Of a stretch of 48,794 bases of DNA, positions 33,012 through 42,520 are shown one piece after another; positions within the stretch are counted from its first letter, which is position 1; every line of letters starts with the position of its first letter. Both the position numbers and the translations under genes were made by a program. The stretch comes from an uncultured Bacteroidales bacterium (lineage in GTDB: Bacteria > Bacteroidota > Bacteroidia > Bacteroidales > Bacteroidaceae), in NCBI GenBank assembly GCA_902766625.1, contig CACXEH010000023.1:1-48794 (forward strand), given 5' to 3'. The notes beneath the pieces were generated by a model. The model saw nothing but the letters and a program-made list of their open reading frames with translations, had not been told where the DNA came from and ran no database searches.

Positions 33012-35528
33012 ATGAAAAGACTCATATTCTTCATCCTCGTGTACATCTCAGGCATCCTGACACCACATGCCGAATCTTGGATTCGCATCAACCAACTGGG
33101 CTACATCCCACAAACGAGCAAAGTGGCAGTGATGATGTCACAGGAAAAAATCTCCGTTGAGGAATTCCAACTTGTTGATGCGTTTAGCCAAAAAACAGTC
33201 GGTAAATTCGGCAAAAAACATATCACGCACACAGGTCCTCTCGGACAGATGAAATCTACATTCAGACTTAATTTCAGCAGCATCCGGACACCAGGAACAT
33301 ATTTCCTGCAAGTCGGACAGACAAAATCACCCTTGTTCGCCATTAACGGCAACGTCTACAAAGGTACTGCCGACTTTGTTCTGAACTATATGCGCCAACA
33401 GCGGTGTGGCTACAACCCTTATTACAAGGACAGTTGTCATCAAAAAGATGGTTACATAGCCTATCATCCTACAAAATCTAATCAGTTTATAGATGTGAGA
33501 GGAGGCTGGCACGATGCAGGAGACTGTCTGCAATATACCACAACATCGGCAAACGCCATCTATCAGATGATGTTCGCTTATCAACAAAATCCTCACGCTT
33601 TTACCGACAAATACCAGACCGACGGCACCCCAGGCGGCAACGGAATTCCTGACATCGTGGACGAAATAAGATGGGGCTTAGATTGGCTGAACCGCATGAA
33701 TCCTGAGAAGGGAGAATTATACAACCAGATTGCAGATGACCGCGACCACGTCGGTATGCGCGAACCGCAAAACGATGTAGCCGATTATGGTTGGGGGCCC
33801 AATAACGGCCGACCCGTATACTACTGCGACGGCAAACCGCAACAACGCGGAACCTTCATGAATGCCACTACTGGAGTAGCAAGCACTGCAGGAAAATTTG
33901 CATCAGACTTCGCCTTAGGCTCCAAAATTCTGATGCCTTTCTATCCCGACCTCGCGCGTACCATCGGGGCAAAAGCGGCGGATGCCTACGCTGTCGGTAT
34001 AGAGAAACCCGGATACTGCCAGACTGTCTCTGTCAGGTCACCATACATATACGAGGAATCCAACTGGGTTGACGACATGGAACTTGGTGCAGCAGAAATG
34101 TATTTCAAGACTGGAGACAAACGATATCTCAATGACGCCATCCAATACGGACGACAGGAGAAAACAACCCCGTGGATGGGTAAAGACACCGCACGCCATT
34201 ATCAATGGTATCCCTTCATGAATATGGGCCACTATCAAGTAGCGCTTGCCGGAGACAAAAAAATCAGACGAGAGTTTCTCTCTCACCTTAAAGCCGGTAT
34301 AGACGGCGTCTGGCAACGGGCGCAGCAATCTCCGTTTCGTAACGGCATTCCGTCTATATGGTGTTCCAACAATCTGACTACAGCTATGTTAACGCAATGC
34401 ATTTTATATCGTCAGCTTTCGGGCGACCGGTCCTACGAGGAAATGGAAGGTGCACTGCGCGACTGGCTTTTAGGCTGCAACCCGTGGGGCGTCAGCATGA
34501 TTGTTGAAATGCCTTTGGGAGGGAACTACCCGAGACAACCTCATTCCAGCAACGTAAAACTGGGTATCGGCAATACTACCGGCGCACTGGTGGACGGACC
34601 TGTATACACAACCATCTTCAACAGTTTACGGGGCGTGCATCTTGATGATGACGCAAAAGGTCTGTCCAACAATTACGATTTATTCCAACCTGGCAATATG
34701 GTTTATCACGACAACCTGCATGACTATGCATCAAACGAACCTACTATGGACGGAACAGCATCGCTCACCTTCCCCTTATCTGCTTACGAAGAAGAAGGAC
34801 GTTTACAGCAACGCCTGCAACCAGACAAAAACATATATCACGCTGATGGAATCATCCGAGGAAATCCTGACACGAAAAAAATCAGTTTAGTATTTACTGC
34901 GGCAGACAAGGCTGACGGCGCAGAACCCATCATCTCAGCATTGAAGAGACATAAGATTCACGGAAGTTTCTTCTTTACGGGACAATTCTACGAAATGTTT
35001 CCCGATATTATCCAACGTTTGCGCAAGGAAGGACATTATGTCGGTAGTCATAGCTATGGACACTTGCTCTATTTCCCTTGGGACCGGCGCGACACAATGC
35101 TCGTCAGCCACGAAGAATTTGACAAAGATATCATCAAGAGCTACCAACTGATGGAGAAAGCCGGAATACACAAAGAAGATGCGCCTTATTTCATTCCGCC
35201 CTATGAACATTACAATAGCACCATATCAGCATGGGCCAAGCAATTAGGGTTGCAAGTCATCAACTATACCCCCGGTACCGCAAGCAACGGAGACTACACC
35301 ACGCCAAGTATGAAAAACTATTACAGCAGTCAGACCATTATTGACCGCATACTCAACTACGAGTCCACACAGCCTAACGGACTTAATGGTTTCTTCCTAC
35401 TCATGCACTTCGGCACCGTTCCTGAGCGCACGGACAAACTCTACAACCGCCTTGATGAAATCATAGACACATTACAGGAACGGGGTTATCAATTTGTCAA
35501 CGTCAGAGAAATGATTGAGGATAAATGA
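33012..35528 (+). CDS. Secreted GH9 glycoside hydrolase fused to a polysaccharide deacetylase (NodB/CE4) domain
   Basis: The 838-residue protein has a signal peptide (1-20), an Ig-like CelD N-terminal domain (about 22-112), a GH9 (alpha/alpha)6 catalytic domain (about 115-595) and a NodB-like domain (about 624-838). GH9 catalysis: GGWHDAGD with Asp168 and Asp171, and acid Glu576 in ASNEPTMDG; PRQPHSS at about 508-513 replaces the usual PHHR. In the NodB domain the HxxxH metal motif is present (HSYGH, 680-684), but motif 1 (normally TFDDG) reads FTAAD (628-632), so activity or metal use may differ. GH9 enzymes cut beta-1,4-glucans or, in some branches, glucosamine-containing glycans; a deacetylase partner hints at an N-acetylated substrate. 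It overlaps the symporter gene by 4 bases. Confidence 0.9.
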   Translation: MKRLIFFILVYISGILTPHAESWIRINQLGYIPQTSKVAVMMSQEKISVEEFQLVDAFSQKTVGKFGKKHITHTGPLGQMKSTFRLNFSSIRTPGTYFLQVGQTKSPLFAINGNVYKGTADFVLNYMRQQRCGYNPYYKDSCHQKDGYIAYHPTKSNQFIDVRGGWHDAGDCLQYTTTSANAIYQMMFAYQQNPHAFTDKYQTDGTPGGNGIPDIVDEIRWGLDWLNRMNPEKGELYNQIADDRDHVGMREPQNDVADYGWGPNNGRPVYYCDGKPQQRGTFMNATTGVASTAGKFASDFALGSKILMPFYPDLARTIGAKAADAYAVGIEKPGYCQTVSVRSPYIYEESNWVDDMELGAAEMYFKTGDKRYLNDAIQYGRQEKTTPWMGKDTARHYQWYPFMNMGHYQVALAGDKKIRREFLSHLKAGIDGVWQRAQQSPFRNGIPSIWCSNNLTTAMLTQCILYRQLSGDRSYEEMEGALRDWLLGCNPWGVSMIVEMPLGGNYPRQPHSSNVKLGIGNTTGALVDGPVYTTIFNSLRGVHLDDDAKGLSNNYDLFQPGNMVYHDNLHDYASNEPTMDGTASLTFPLSAYEEEGRLQQRLQPDKNIYHADGIIRGNPDTKKISLVFTAADKADGAEPIISALKRHKIHGSFFFTGQFYEMFPDIIQRLRKEGHYVGSHSYGHLLYFPWDRRDTMLVSHEEFDKDIIKSYQLMEKAGIHKEDAPYFIPPYEHYNSTISAWAKQLGLQVINYTPGTASNGDYTTPSMKNYYSSQTIIDRILNYESTQPNGLNGFFLLMHFGTVPERTDKLYNRLDEIIDTLQERGYQFVNVREMIEDK

Positions 35529-36985
35529 TCAGCAGCACACTAATAGCTCTCGGCACACTGGCAGCCTACTTGATTATCCTATTACTGACTGCCCGTCTCA
35601 CTGGTAAAGAAAAGAGCAATGAGGCCTTTTTTCGCGGAAACAAGAAGTCCCGCTGGTATCTTGTCGCCTTTGGCATGATTGGAGCTTCTGTCTCCGGGGT
35701 TTCATTCATCTCTGTTCCCGGATATGTGGGTCACACACAAATGACATACCTGCAGATGTGTATTGGCTTTTTCTTCGGATACCTCATCGTAGCCTATGTC
35801 CTACTTCCCATATATTACAAAAAGAACCTCACCAGCATCTACTCCTATCTTCAAGACCGCTTCGGAAGCACATCGCGCAAGACTGGTGCAATATTTTTTA
35901 TCATCAGCAAAATCAGCGGCGCGGCCATCAGGTTCTATCTCGTCTGTATCGTTCTGCAACAATTCTTATTCGGTCAGTTAGGAATCCCGTACCCAGCTAC
36001 AGTTGTCATTATTCTGTCTATGGTCTGGCTATATACCCGTAAAGCCGGCATACGCACGCTTGTCTACACAGACTCCTTACAGACACTGTGCTTCATCTGT
36101 GTCATCATCGCAGTCCTCATTATCATCGGACGTCAGATGTATCCATCATTGACAGATATGACAGAAGCGATAGCGTCAAGTTCTTTCGGCCGTGTGTTCA
36201 TATGGGACAACTGGAACGATAAGCAATACTTTTGGAAACAATTCCTCAGCGGTATCTTTATCGTTGTCGTTATGACGGGATTAGACCAAGACATGATGCA
36301 GAAGAATCTGACTTGTCCCGATTTACAGAAAGCGCAAAAGGACATGTGCACCTACGGATTCTTTTTTATTCCTGTCAATCTCTTATTACTCGCTATCGGT
36401 GCCTTGCTTTACATCTATGCCCGGCAAAACAGCATTACTATTCCGGAAAGTGGCGACCAACTGTTCCCGTTACTTGTACAAAACGGCTGTTTCGGTCCGT
36501 TAGTCACAGTTTTATTTATCCTGGGGATATCCGCAGCAGCATTTTCGAGTATTGACTCAGCTCTGACCGCACTGACAACGACTTTCTGCATTGACATCCT
36601 TAACATCGACAAAGAGACATCAGAAACTCATGCTGTCAAAAAACGCAAACTTGTACATCTCTGCATCGTTGTCTTTTTCATTATCCTCACCATCATGTTT
36701 AAGTGGATCGGCAACAACAGCGTCATTGATGTCATCTATATTATGGCATCTTACACATACGGACCCCTGTTGGGCCTTTTCTCTTTCGGAATATTTACCC
36801 GTTACCAGATTCAGGAGCGATACACACCTTTCATCGCTATAGCGGCACCGCTGATTTGTTATGCGTTATCTTACCTCGTGCCTTATTACACACACTATCA
36901 GTTCGGCTACGAGTTATTGATGCTGAATGGCGCTCTAACCTTTTTTATGCTCTACCTATCCCGTAGGCCGGCATCACAGACCTAA
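35525..36985 (+). CDS. Sodium:solute symporter (SSS family)
   Basis: The 486-residue membrane protein has about 13 helices and SSS family features: an N-terminal TARLTGKEKSNEAFFRGNKKSRW (about 22-44), GMIGASVSGVSFISVPGYV (about 51-69) and AAAFSSIDSALTALTT (about 339-354) in the sodium-site helix. It would import a sugar or other small solute with sodium. It starts inside the last codons of the GH9-deacetylase gene (ATGA overlap), so the pair is translationally coupled and the symporter probably takes up the enzyme's product. Its 3' end overlaps the convergent rnfA by 12 bases. Confidence 0.92.
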   Translation: MISSTLIALGTLAAYLIILLLTARLTGKEKSNEAFFRGNKKSRWYLVAFGMIGASVSGVSFISVPGYVGHTQMTYLQMCIGFFFGYLIVAYVLLPIYYKKNLTSIYSYLQDRFGSTSRKTGAIFFIISKISGAAIRFYLVCIVLQQFLFGQLGIPYPATVVIILSMVWLYTRKAGIRTLVYTDSLQTLCFICVIIAVLIIIGRQMYPSLTDMTEAIASSSFGRVFIWDNWNDKQYFWKQFLSGIFIVVVMTGLDQDMMQKNLTCPDLQKAQKDMCTYGFFFIPVNLLLLAIGALLYIYARQNSITIPESGDQLFPLLVQNGCFGPLVTVLFILGISAAAFSSIDSALTALTTTFCIDILNIDKETSETHAVKKRKLVHLCIVVFFIILTIMFKWIGNNSVIDVIYIMASYTYGPLLGLFSFGIFTRYQIQERYTPFIAIAAPLICYALSYLVPYYTHYQFGYELLMLNGALTFFMLYLSRRPASQT

Positions 36986-37585
36986 GAAGGTGCGAAGGCC
37001 CATATCAACACCTGAGAAGCCCATAAACGCCATCGCCAGCAGACCGGCAGTAATCAACGCTAATGGAACACCACGCATAGCCTTCGGTGTCTCAATCAGA
37101 CTCATCTGCTCACGCAAACCGGCAAACACCACCATCGCCAGCCAGAAACCTGCCGCCGTCGATGTCGAGAATATCAACGCCTGCAACAAGTCATAGTCCT
37201 TCTGAATAACAAGGATAGCAACACCGAGGATACAACAGTTTGTCGTAATTAACGGAAGGAAAACACCCAGCGCCTGATACAACGAGGGCATAGAATGTTT
37301 CAACACTATCTCTATCATTTGCACCAACGAAGCAATGACAAGAATAAAGACTATCGTTTGCAGATAGCCCAGCCCGAATACATCCAGCACATATTTTTGT
37401 ATGATAAATGTCACCAGTGTCGCCACCACAAGTACGGCAGTCACAGCAAGTCCCATTCCCGACGCAGTCTCTATTTTTTTAGATACGCCCAAAAAAGGAC
37501 AGATCCCCAAGAATTGCGCCAATACGATATTATTAACAAATATCGCTGTAATAACTATTAAAAATAAATTTAATACGTAGTCCAT
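36974..37585 (-). CDS. rnfA: Rnf electron transport complex subunit A
   Basis: RnfA is one of the membrane-embedded subunits of the ion-translocating ferredoxin:NAD oxidoreductase. The 203 residues have six helices with the half-repeat typical of RnfA/NqrE: FVNNIVLAQFLGICPFLGVS (about 17-36) and PLITTNCCILGVAIL (about 111-125), the conserved Cys residues lying where the paired subunits hold an iron-sulfur centre. It is the last gene of rnfBCDGEA, 16 bases after rnfE. NqrE of Na-NQR is similar, but the rnfB/rnfC neighbours settle the call. Confidence 0.95.
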   Translation of the reverse strand: MDYVLNLFLIVITAIFVNNIVLAQFLGICPFLGVSKKIETASGMGLAVTAVLVVATLVTFIIQKYVLDVFGLGYLQTIVFILVIASLVQMIEIVLKHSMPSLYQALGVFLPLITTNCCILGVAILVIQKDYDLLQALIFSTSTAAGFWLAMVVFAGLREQMSLIETPKAMRGVPLALITAGLLAMAFMGFSGVDMGLRTFLGL

Positions 37586-37601
37586 TGTCTCTGCCTATAT
37601 G

Positions 37602-38213
37602 TTATTTTTTAATCACAAATTTATTGAAGAGGGCTATCAGGTAACCCAATGCCAGAAAGGCTCCGGGAGCAAGCACAAACATCAGCATACCATAATTTTC
37701 TCCCTGCAACGTAATACCCGACATTCCAAAATCTTCACTACGGAACACAACACCCGTTCCCAATATTTCACGCACTGCGCCAAGTAAGGTCAATGCCAAC
37801 GAGAAACCTATACCTATACCCATTCCGTCACAAAGGCTGTCAAGAGGTGAGTTTTTCGCCGCAAAAGCCTCAGCACGACCAAGAATTATACAGTTAACAA
37901 CAATCAGAGGAATGAATAATCCCAATGTCGTATATATGCCTGGTAAATATGCCTGCATCAACATTTGCAACATTGTAACAAGCGATGCGATAATGATAAT
38001 ATAGGAAGGTATGCGCACCATATCAGGAATCAAATTCTTCAAACAGGAGATAATCAAGTTGGACAGCATCAAAACAAACATCGTCGCCAGTCCCATCGCA
38101 AGACCGTTTATAGCCGAAGATGTCGTTCCTAATGTCGGACACATTCCAAGCAGAAGCACAAATGTGGGATTCTCCTTTACAATACCGTTCAATATTATTT
38201 TAAATTTGCTCAT
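37602..38213 (-). CDS. rnfE: Rnf electron transport complex subunit E
   Basis: The 203-residue membrane subunit pairs with RnfA. It shows FKIILNGIVKENPTFVLLLGMCPTLGTTSSA at the N-terminus, and VVNCIILGRAEAFAAKN in the middle, matching RnfE/NqrD. The ATG at 38213 (MSKFK) is the family start; an extra ATG at 38222 adds three residues. It follows rnfG by 27 bases. Confidence 0.95.
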   Translation of the reverse strand: MSKFKIILNGIVKENPTFVLLLGMCPTLGTTSSAINGLAMGLATMFVLMLSNLIISCLKNLIPDMVRIPSYIIIIASLVTMLQMLMQAYLPGIYTTLGLFIPLIVVNCIILGRAEAFAAKNSPLDSLCDGMGIGIGFSLALTLLGAVREILGTGVVFRSEDFGMSGITLQGENYGMLMFVLAPGAFLALGYLIALFNKFVIKK

Positions 38214-38240
38214 ATCTATCATCTGTTTAATCTTATGAAT

Positions 38241-38819
38241 TTACGGTTCTGACAATGGTTTTTTGTCACCATATAGTTCGTCATAAGCTTTTTTTATTGC
38301 TCCGAGAAAGGCCCGAGAGGTAATTGTGGACGCCGTTATAGCATCAATTTCTCCGCCGTCTTTGCTGACTGTAAAATTACACGTTCCCGGATTTTTGCCG
38401 ACAATATCGCCTTTTTGTCCTTTTTGGAACCAGGTGTTTGCCTTAGCACCCAGACCAGGAGTCTCGGCACTGGACAAAATGGTATATCCTAAGATTGTAC
38501 CCTCTAAGTCAAATCCGACAAGTATCTCCAGCGTGCCGCCAAAACCTTGAGCCTGCGTGGTGACTGCAGTTCCGACAGGTTTTCCCGTCTTATCGGCTAC
38601 GAGATAGAACACATAGTCGCCTACTTCTTTCGCCTCCGAGACCTGAACATTGTCCGACCCCATTACAGCAAAAATGCCTTTTGACAGGTTTTCTGCGTTA
38701 ATCTTTTCTATCTGCGGCGCAGTCACTTTGTTGACCCAAGCTAACACTCCGCCGGCGACAACAGCTACAACAGTCATAACAATGACCATATTCGTAAATG
38801 ACGATTGTAGTTTTTTCAT
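38241..38819 (-). CDS. rnfG: Rnf electron transport complex subunit G (FMN-binding)
   Basis: The 192-residue protein has one N-terminal helix (about 9-29) and a periplasmic FMN-binding domain that carries a flavin linked to a Thr through a phosphoester. The site is DAITASTITS (159-168), with T165 as likely acceptor. The usual SGAT context is TAST here. GLGAKANTWF (123-132) is the other typical segment. It overlaps rnfD by 4 bases. The flavin transferase ApbE that would modify it is not in the window. Confidence 0.94.
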   Translation of the reverse strand: MKKLQSSFTNMVIVMTVVAVVAGGVLAWVNKVTAPQIEKINAENLSKGIFAVMGSDNVQVSEAKEVGDYVFYLVADKTGKPVGTAVTTQAQGFGGTLEILVGFDLEGTILGYTILSSAETPGLGAKANTWFQKGQKGDIVGKNPGTCNFTVSKDGGEIDAITASTITSRAFLGAIKKAYDELYGDKKPLSEP

Positions 38820-39823
38820 TTCTTTGAGCCCTCCGCTGCTCCAAAGCGTTTAGGTTTGCAGTAATTATTTATTAGCGGTGTAAACGCATTTGCAATCAGT
38901 ATCGCAAAAGACATTCCTTCCGGATAAGCGCCGAATGTACGAATGACAACTGTCAGCAAACCAATCGCAACACCATATATAAGCTGTCCTTTATGCGTCA
39001 TCGGCGAAGTGACATAATCTGTCGCCATAAAGACTGCACCAAGCATCAGACCTCCGCTCAGGATTTCCACAACAGGAGATGCAAATGCAGGATTCGCGAT
39101 GTGCATAATACCTGTTGCCGCAAACACTGTTACAATGATGCTTAACGGTATGTGCCACGTGATTATACCGCGCGATAACATATATATCAATCCTATTAAT
39201 ATCGCCAATGCGCTGACTTCACCCATACAACCGCCAGTTTGTCCCACAAGCATATCTATCGCAGAAGGCAGTTGGTCAAGCAATGACGCATCACCTGATT
39301 TCGCCGCTTCCTTAATAAGCGAGAGAGGTGTCGCTCCTGTCTGCGCATCGGTATAGGTCGCCCAGCTCTGTCCTGCGACAGGCCACGTTGTCATTTCTAC
39401 GGGAAAGGATATCAGCATAAATGCACGCGCAGCCAAAGCAGGATTAAACAGGTTACAACCCAAACCGCCGAAAGTCATTTTAACTACGCCGATAGCAAAC
39501 AAAGCACCCGTGACAACCATCCACAACGGGATGTTGGAAGGCAAATTGAACGCCAGCAACAAACCTGTTATCAACGCAGAACCGTCGCTGATTGTCAATT
39601 CTTGCTTCCGCAACAGGAAACGATTAATAAACCATTCGAAAAACAAGCACGACAAAACCGACGTTAATGTAACGACTACAGCTCCTAATCCGAAAAAATA
39701 AAAAGAACACAGCAAAGCTGGCAAGAGTGCTATACACACACCATACATGTTCCGCTGTATACTGTCGCCGCTATGAATATGAGGTGATAGAGATACAATT
39801 AATTTATTTGTCATATCTGTCAT
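38816..39823 (-). CDS. rnfD: Rnf electron transport complex subunit D
   Basis: RnfD is a 335-residue membrane subunit (about nine helices) with a covalently bound FMN; the flavinylation motif TGATPLS is at 162-168 with T165 as acceptor. SDGSALITGLLLAFNLP (79-95) and FGGLGCNLFNPALAARAF (118-135) are family hallmarks. Start at 39823 or at Met4 (39814). It lies 11 bases after rnfC and overlaps rnfG by 4. Confidence 0.96.
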   Translation of the reverse strand: MTDMTNKLIVSLSPHIHSGDSIQRNMYGVCIALLPALLCSFYFFGLGAVVVTLTSVLSCLFFEWFINRFLLRKQELTISDGSALITGLLLAFNLPSNIPLWMVVTGALFAIGVVKMTFGGLGCNLFNPALAARAFMLISFPVEMTTWPVAGQSWATYTDAQTGATPLSLIKEAAKSGDASLLDQLPSAIDMLVGQTGGCMGEVSALAILIGLIYMLSRGIITWHIPLSIIVTVFAATGIMHIANPAFASPVVEILSGGLMLGAVFMATDYVTSPMTHKGQLIYGVAIGLLTVVIRTFGAYPEGMSFAILIANAFTPLINNYCKPKRFGAAEGSKK

Positions 39824-39834
39824 TTTCTATAATA

Positions 39835-41181
39835 CTATTTTGATTGCACTCGCGATTTAATTATCCCAGTCACAGTGGATTTGCCTATTCTTACGAAATC
39901 CAACAAAGGACGATGCGACGGACATGTAAACTGACATGAACCACATTCTATACATGATGTTATTTGGTTTGCCTCAAGCAAGTCCCACATTTCGTTAACA
40001 GTACCGTTTGCCAACAAATAAGGTTCCAGACCCATCGGGCACACTGTGACACATTTTCCGCAACGGATACACGGTCCTGCCTGACCGCGTCGCGCCTCTT
40101 TGTCATTCATGACAAGAACACCGGACGAGCCCTTACATATAGGTACGTCAGTATTGATTAACGCCTTTCCCATCATGGGGCCGCCGCCGACAACCTTACC
40201 TGTGTCTTCCGGCAATCCGCCGCACAGGTCGATAAGCTGCTGCATCGGTGTACCCATACGCACCATAAAGTTGGAAGGTTGAGCAAGACTCTTCCCCGTC
40301 ACCGTCACGACACGTTCAAACAGCGGTTTGTTTTTCATCACCGCCTGATACACCGCAAATGCTGTACCCACATTCTGTATTATGGCCCCGACGTTGGCGG
40401 GTAACGCCGGCGGCGCAGGTACCTGTCGTCCTACGACAGCATCTATCAACTGTTTCTCGCCACCCTGAGGATATTTTATTTTCAGGGGAACTATCTCGAT
40501 GTCCGGATATGCCTGCGCCTTTTCGGTCATCAAGTCTATGGCATCAGGTTTATTGCCCTCTATAGCGATGTAGCCCTTATGGACACCGACGGCTTTCATC
40601 AGCAATGCCACCCCGACCAATATTTCGTCGGCATGTTCCAACATCAACCTGTGGTCTGCAGTCAGATATGGTTCACATTCAACAGCATTGATGATGACCC
40701 ACTCTATTTTGCTTCCTGGTGGCGGCGACAGTTTAACGTGAGTCGGGAAACAGGCACCACCCATACCGACAATGCCTGCATTCTGAATTTTGGCAACGAT
40801 TTCTTTATCCGTCAGTTCCGGACGGTCTTCTATCTTCACCAAATCAGCCGAGCGGTCTATGGATTCATCCCACACATCATCCTCAACTTGTATATATATG
40901 GCAGGTTTCGCATATCCGCTGGCATCTACTATTGTGTCAATTTTGAGGACTGTACCGCTCACTGAGGAATGAATCGGCGCAGAAACAAAACCTCCGGCTT
41001 CGGCTATCATCTGTCCCACGATAACCTTGTCTCCTTTATTGACAATCGGCTTTGCCGGCGCACCTATATGCTGTCCAAGAGGAAAAACAGCCACTTGCGG
41101 CAACGGGGCAATCGTTATAGGTCTTGCCGCTGATAATTTATTTCCCTCAGGATGTACTCCACCTATTCTAAATGTCTTCAT
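39835..41181 (-). CDS. rnfC: Rnf electron transport complex subunit C (NADH/FMN and 2[4Fe-4S])
   Basis: RnfC binds NAD(H) and FMN and passes electrons to RnfB/RnfD side subunits. The 448 residues show a Rnf barrel N-terminus (FRIGGVHPEGNK), GMGGACFPTHVKL (about 139-151) with the flavin/NAD site, and two ferredoxin motifs near 371-385 (CIRCGKCVTVCP) and 411-425 (CIECGSCQFTCP). It overlaps rnfB by 4 bases. The form is short, without the long Ala-rich tail of proteobacterial RnfC. Confidence 0.96.
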   Translation of the reverse strand: MKTFRIGGVHPEGNKLSAARPITIAPLPQVAVFPLGQHIGAPAKPIVNKGDKVIVGQMIAEAGGFVSAPIHSSVSGTVLKIDTIVDASGYAKPAIYIQVEDDVWDESIDRSADLVKIEDRPELTDKEIVAKIQNAGIVGMGGACFPTHVKLSPPPGSKIEWVIINAVECEPYLTADHRLMLEHADEILVGVALLMKAVGVHKGYIAIEGNKPDAIDLMTEKAQAYPDIEIVPLKIKYPQGGEKQLIDAVVGRQVPAPPALPANVGAIIQNVGTAFAVYQAVMKNKPLFERVVTVTGKSLAQPSNFMVRMGTPMQQLIDLCGGLPEDTGKVVGGGPMMGKALINTDVPICKGSSGVLVMNDKEARRGQAGPCIRCGKCVTVCPMGLEPYLLANGTVNEMWDLLEANQITSCIECGSCQFTCPSHRPLLDFVRIGKSTVTGIIKSRVQSK

Positions 41182-42053
41182 TGCTCTTCATTTTTTATTT
41201 CTTCTTTCACAGGCTGCTCCGCCGGAGTCTCCCATTCACCGATTTTATGGATGGTGTTCCTCGGACACACTGTCTCACATTTACCACACAACGTACACTT
41301 GGCCGCATCTATATAAGCCAGATTATCTTCAACCGTGATAGCGCCGCTCTCACATTTTTTCTCACACAGTCTGCAACCTATGCAAGATACCGCACAGGCA
41401 TTCTTTGCCGCAACGCCTTTATCCTTGTTTCGGCACTTGACGACCATACCTGTCTTATCTGGTGTCACCACACGGATTTCTATCAATCCTCTCGGACAAG
41501 CTTTCACGCATGCCCCGCACGCCACACACCGGTCCGGGTCAATCAGCACTCCCTTCTCTGGGTCTATGGAAAGGGCACCGAACTCACATTTAGCGACACA
41601 GTCACCATAACCCAGACACCCATAGGCACATGCTGTTTCTCCCATGCTGGTGATATGAGCTACCCGGCAACTTTGTGCGCCGTCATATTCACGCAGTTGC
41701 GGACGATTGGTACACGAGCCGTCACAACGCATTACAGCCATCCGCACTGCGTCTCCACCGACTGACTCCATTCCTAATGCGTCAGCAATCTTGTCCATCA
41801 CGGCTTTTCCTCCGACGGGACACAACAAGCCTTCCAACGAACCTTTGTCGGCAGCCTTAACACACTCTGACGCCATCGCGTCACAACCGGGAAAACCGCA
41901 ACCGCCACAGTTCGCTCCTGGTAGTACAGCATTGACCTTCGCCAGACGAGGATCTTCCTTTACGGCAAATTTCCTCAATACTAAATACAGCACTGAAGCC
42001 AAGACCATACCTGCAATACCCAATACACCTACAGCCTGAAGAATTGTATCCAT
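41178..42053 (-). CDS. rnfB: Rnf electron transport complex subunit B (ferredoxin-type)
   Basis: RnfB takes electrons from reduced ferredoxin. The 291 residues have an N-terminal membrane helix, a [4Fe-4S] motif NCGGCGFPGCDAM (about 48-60), a further Cys cluster (CAYGCLGYGDCVAKCEFG) and several CxxCxxC-x-C ferredoxin repeats (CVACGACVKACP, CIGCRLCEKKCE, CTLCGKCETVCP). It begins 5 bases after rseC. Together with C, D, G, E and A the six-subunit Rnf complex is complete. Confidence 0.96.
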   Translation of the reverse strand: MDTILQAVGVLGIAGMVLASVLYLVLRKFAVKEDPRLAKVNAVLPGANCGGCGFPGCDAMASECVKAADKGSLEGLLCPVGGKAVMDKIADALGMESVGGDAVRMAVMRCDGSCTNRPQLREYDGAQSCRVAHITSMGETACAYGCLGYGDCVAKCEFGALSIDPEKGVLIDPDRCVACGACVKACPRGLIEIRVVTPDKTGMVVKCRNKDKGVAAKNACAVSCIGCRLCEKKCESGAITVEDNLAYIDAAKCTLCGKCETVCPRNTIHKIGEWETPAEQPVKEEIKNEEQ

Positions 42054-42058
42054 AATTT

Positions 42059-42481
42059 CTATGTATTTTCTATCTTAAATATAAATGTTTTACTGAATTT
42101 ATCACGTAAGAGATGCAACGCCGTAAAATACACGCCATATATCATCAGCAGCAACAGTACGGCTGTCACATCATGCAGATGAAGCACCACGATAGCCAGC
42201 GGTATCCATATCAACGTCAGCAACAGCGGCAACCCAAATGCCATAATTACCGCTTTGCGCCCCATTCCGACGGTACCGTACACATAGACTTCCTGCCCTA
42301 CGTGATACATCGCCGCGTTACCGTCTTCTACCTCTACAATCTTCTCTTTGCTCTCTGAGGAAGGACACAACCGGCGCACACTGCACGCACCGCATGCAGT
42401 CTCCTGACGTATCATGATGTGTACGCTGTTTCCGTCTACCGCGACGATATCACCTTTGTGCCCTATTCTCTCAAATGCCAT
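42059..42481 (-). CDS. rseC: RseC/MucC family protein (SoxR-reducing system type)
   Basis: The 140 residues contain an N-terminal cytoplasmic part with a Cys cluster CGACSVRRLC (about 31-40) and two adjacent membrane helices (about 77-120), the RseC/MucC layout. In E. coli RseC is tied to the SoxR-reducing system and sigma-E; in Bacteroidetes it commonly precedes rnfB, suggesting a role in Rnf assembly or redox control. That link is inferred. It ends 5 bases before rnfB. Confidence 0.88.
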   Translation of the reverse strand: MAFERIGHKGDIVAVDGNSVHIMIRQETACGACSVRRLCPSSESKEKIVEVEDGNAAMYHVGQEVYVYGTVGMGRKAVIMAFGLPLLLTLIWIPLAIVVLHLHDVTAVLLLLMIYGVYFTALHLLRDKFSKTFIFKIENT

Positions 42482-42520
42482 ACATCTGTTTTAGTAGTTA
42501 CGATATTTTTTGCCGGCCCG

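Noticed and set aside
33012..36985. Polysaccharide utilization locus of the SusC/SusD type
   Set aside because: No SusC or SusD homologue is present; the transporter is a sodium symporter.
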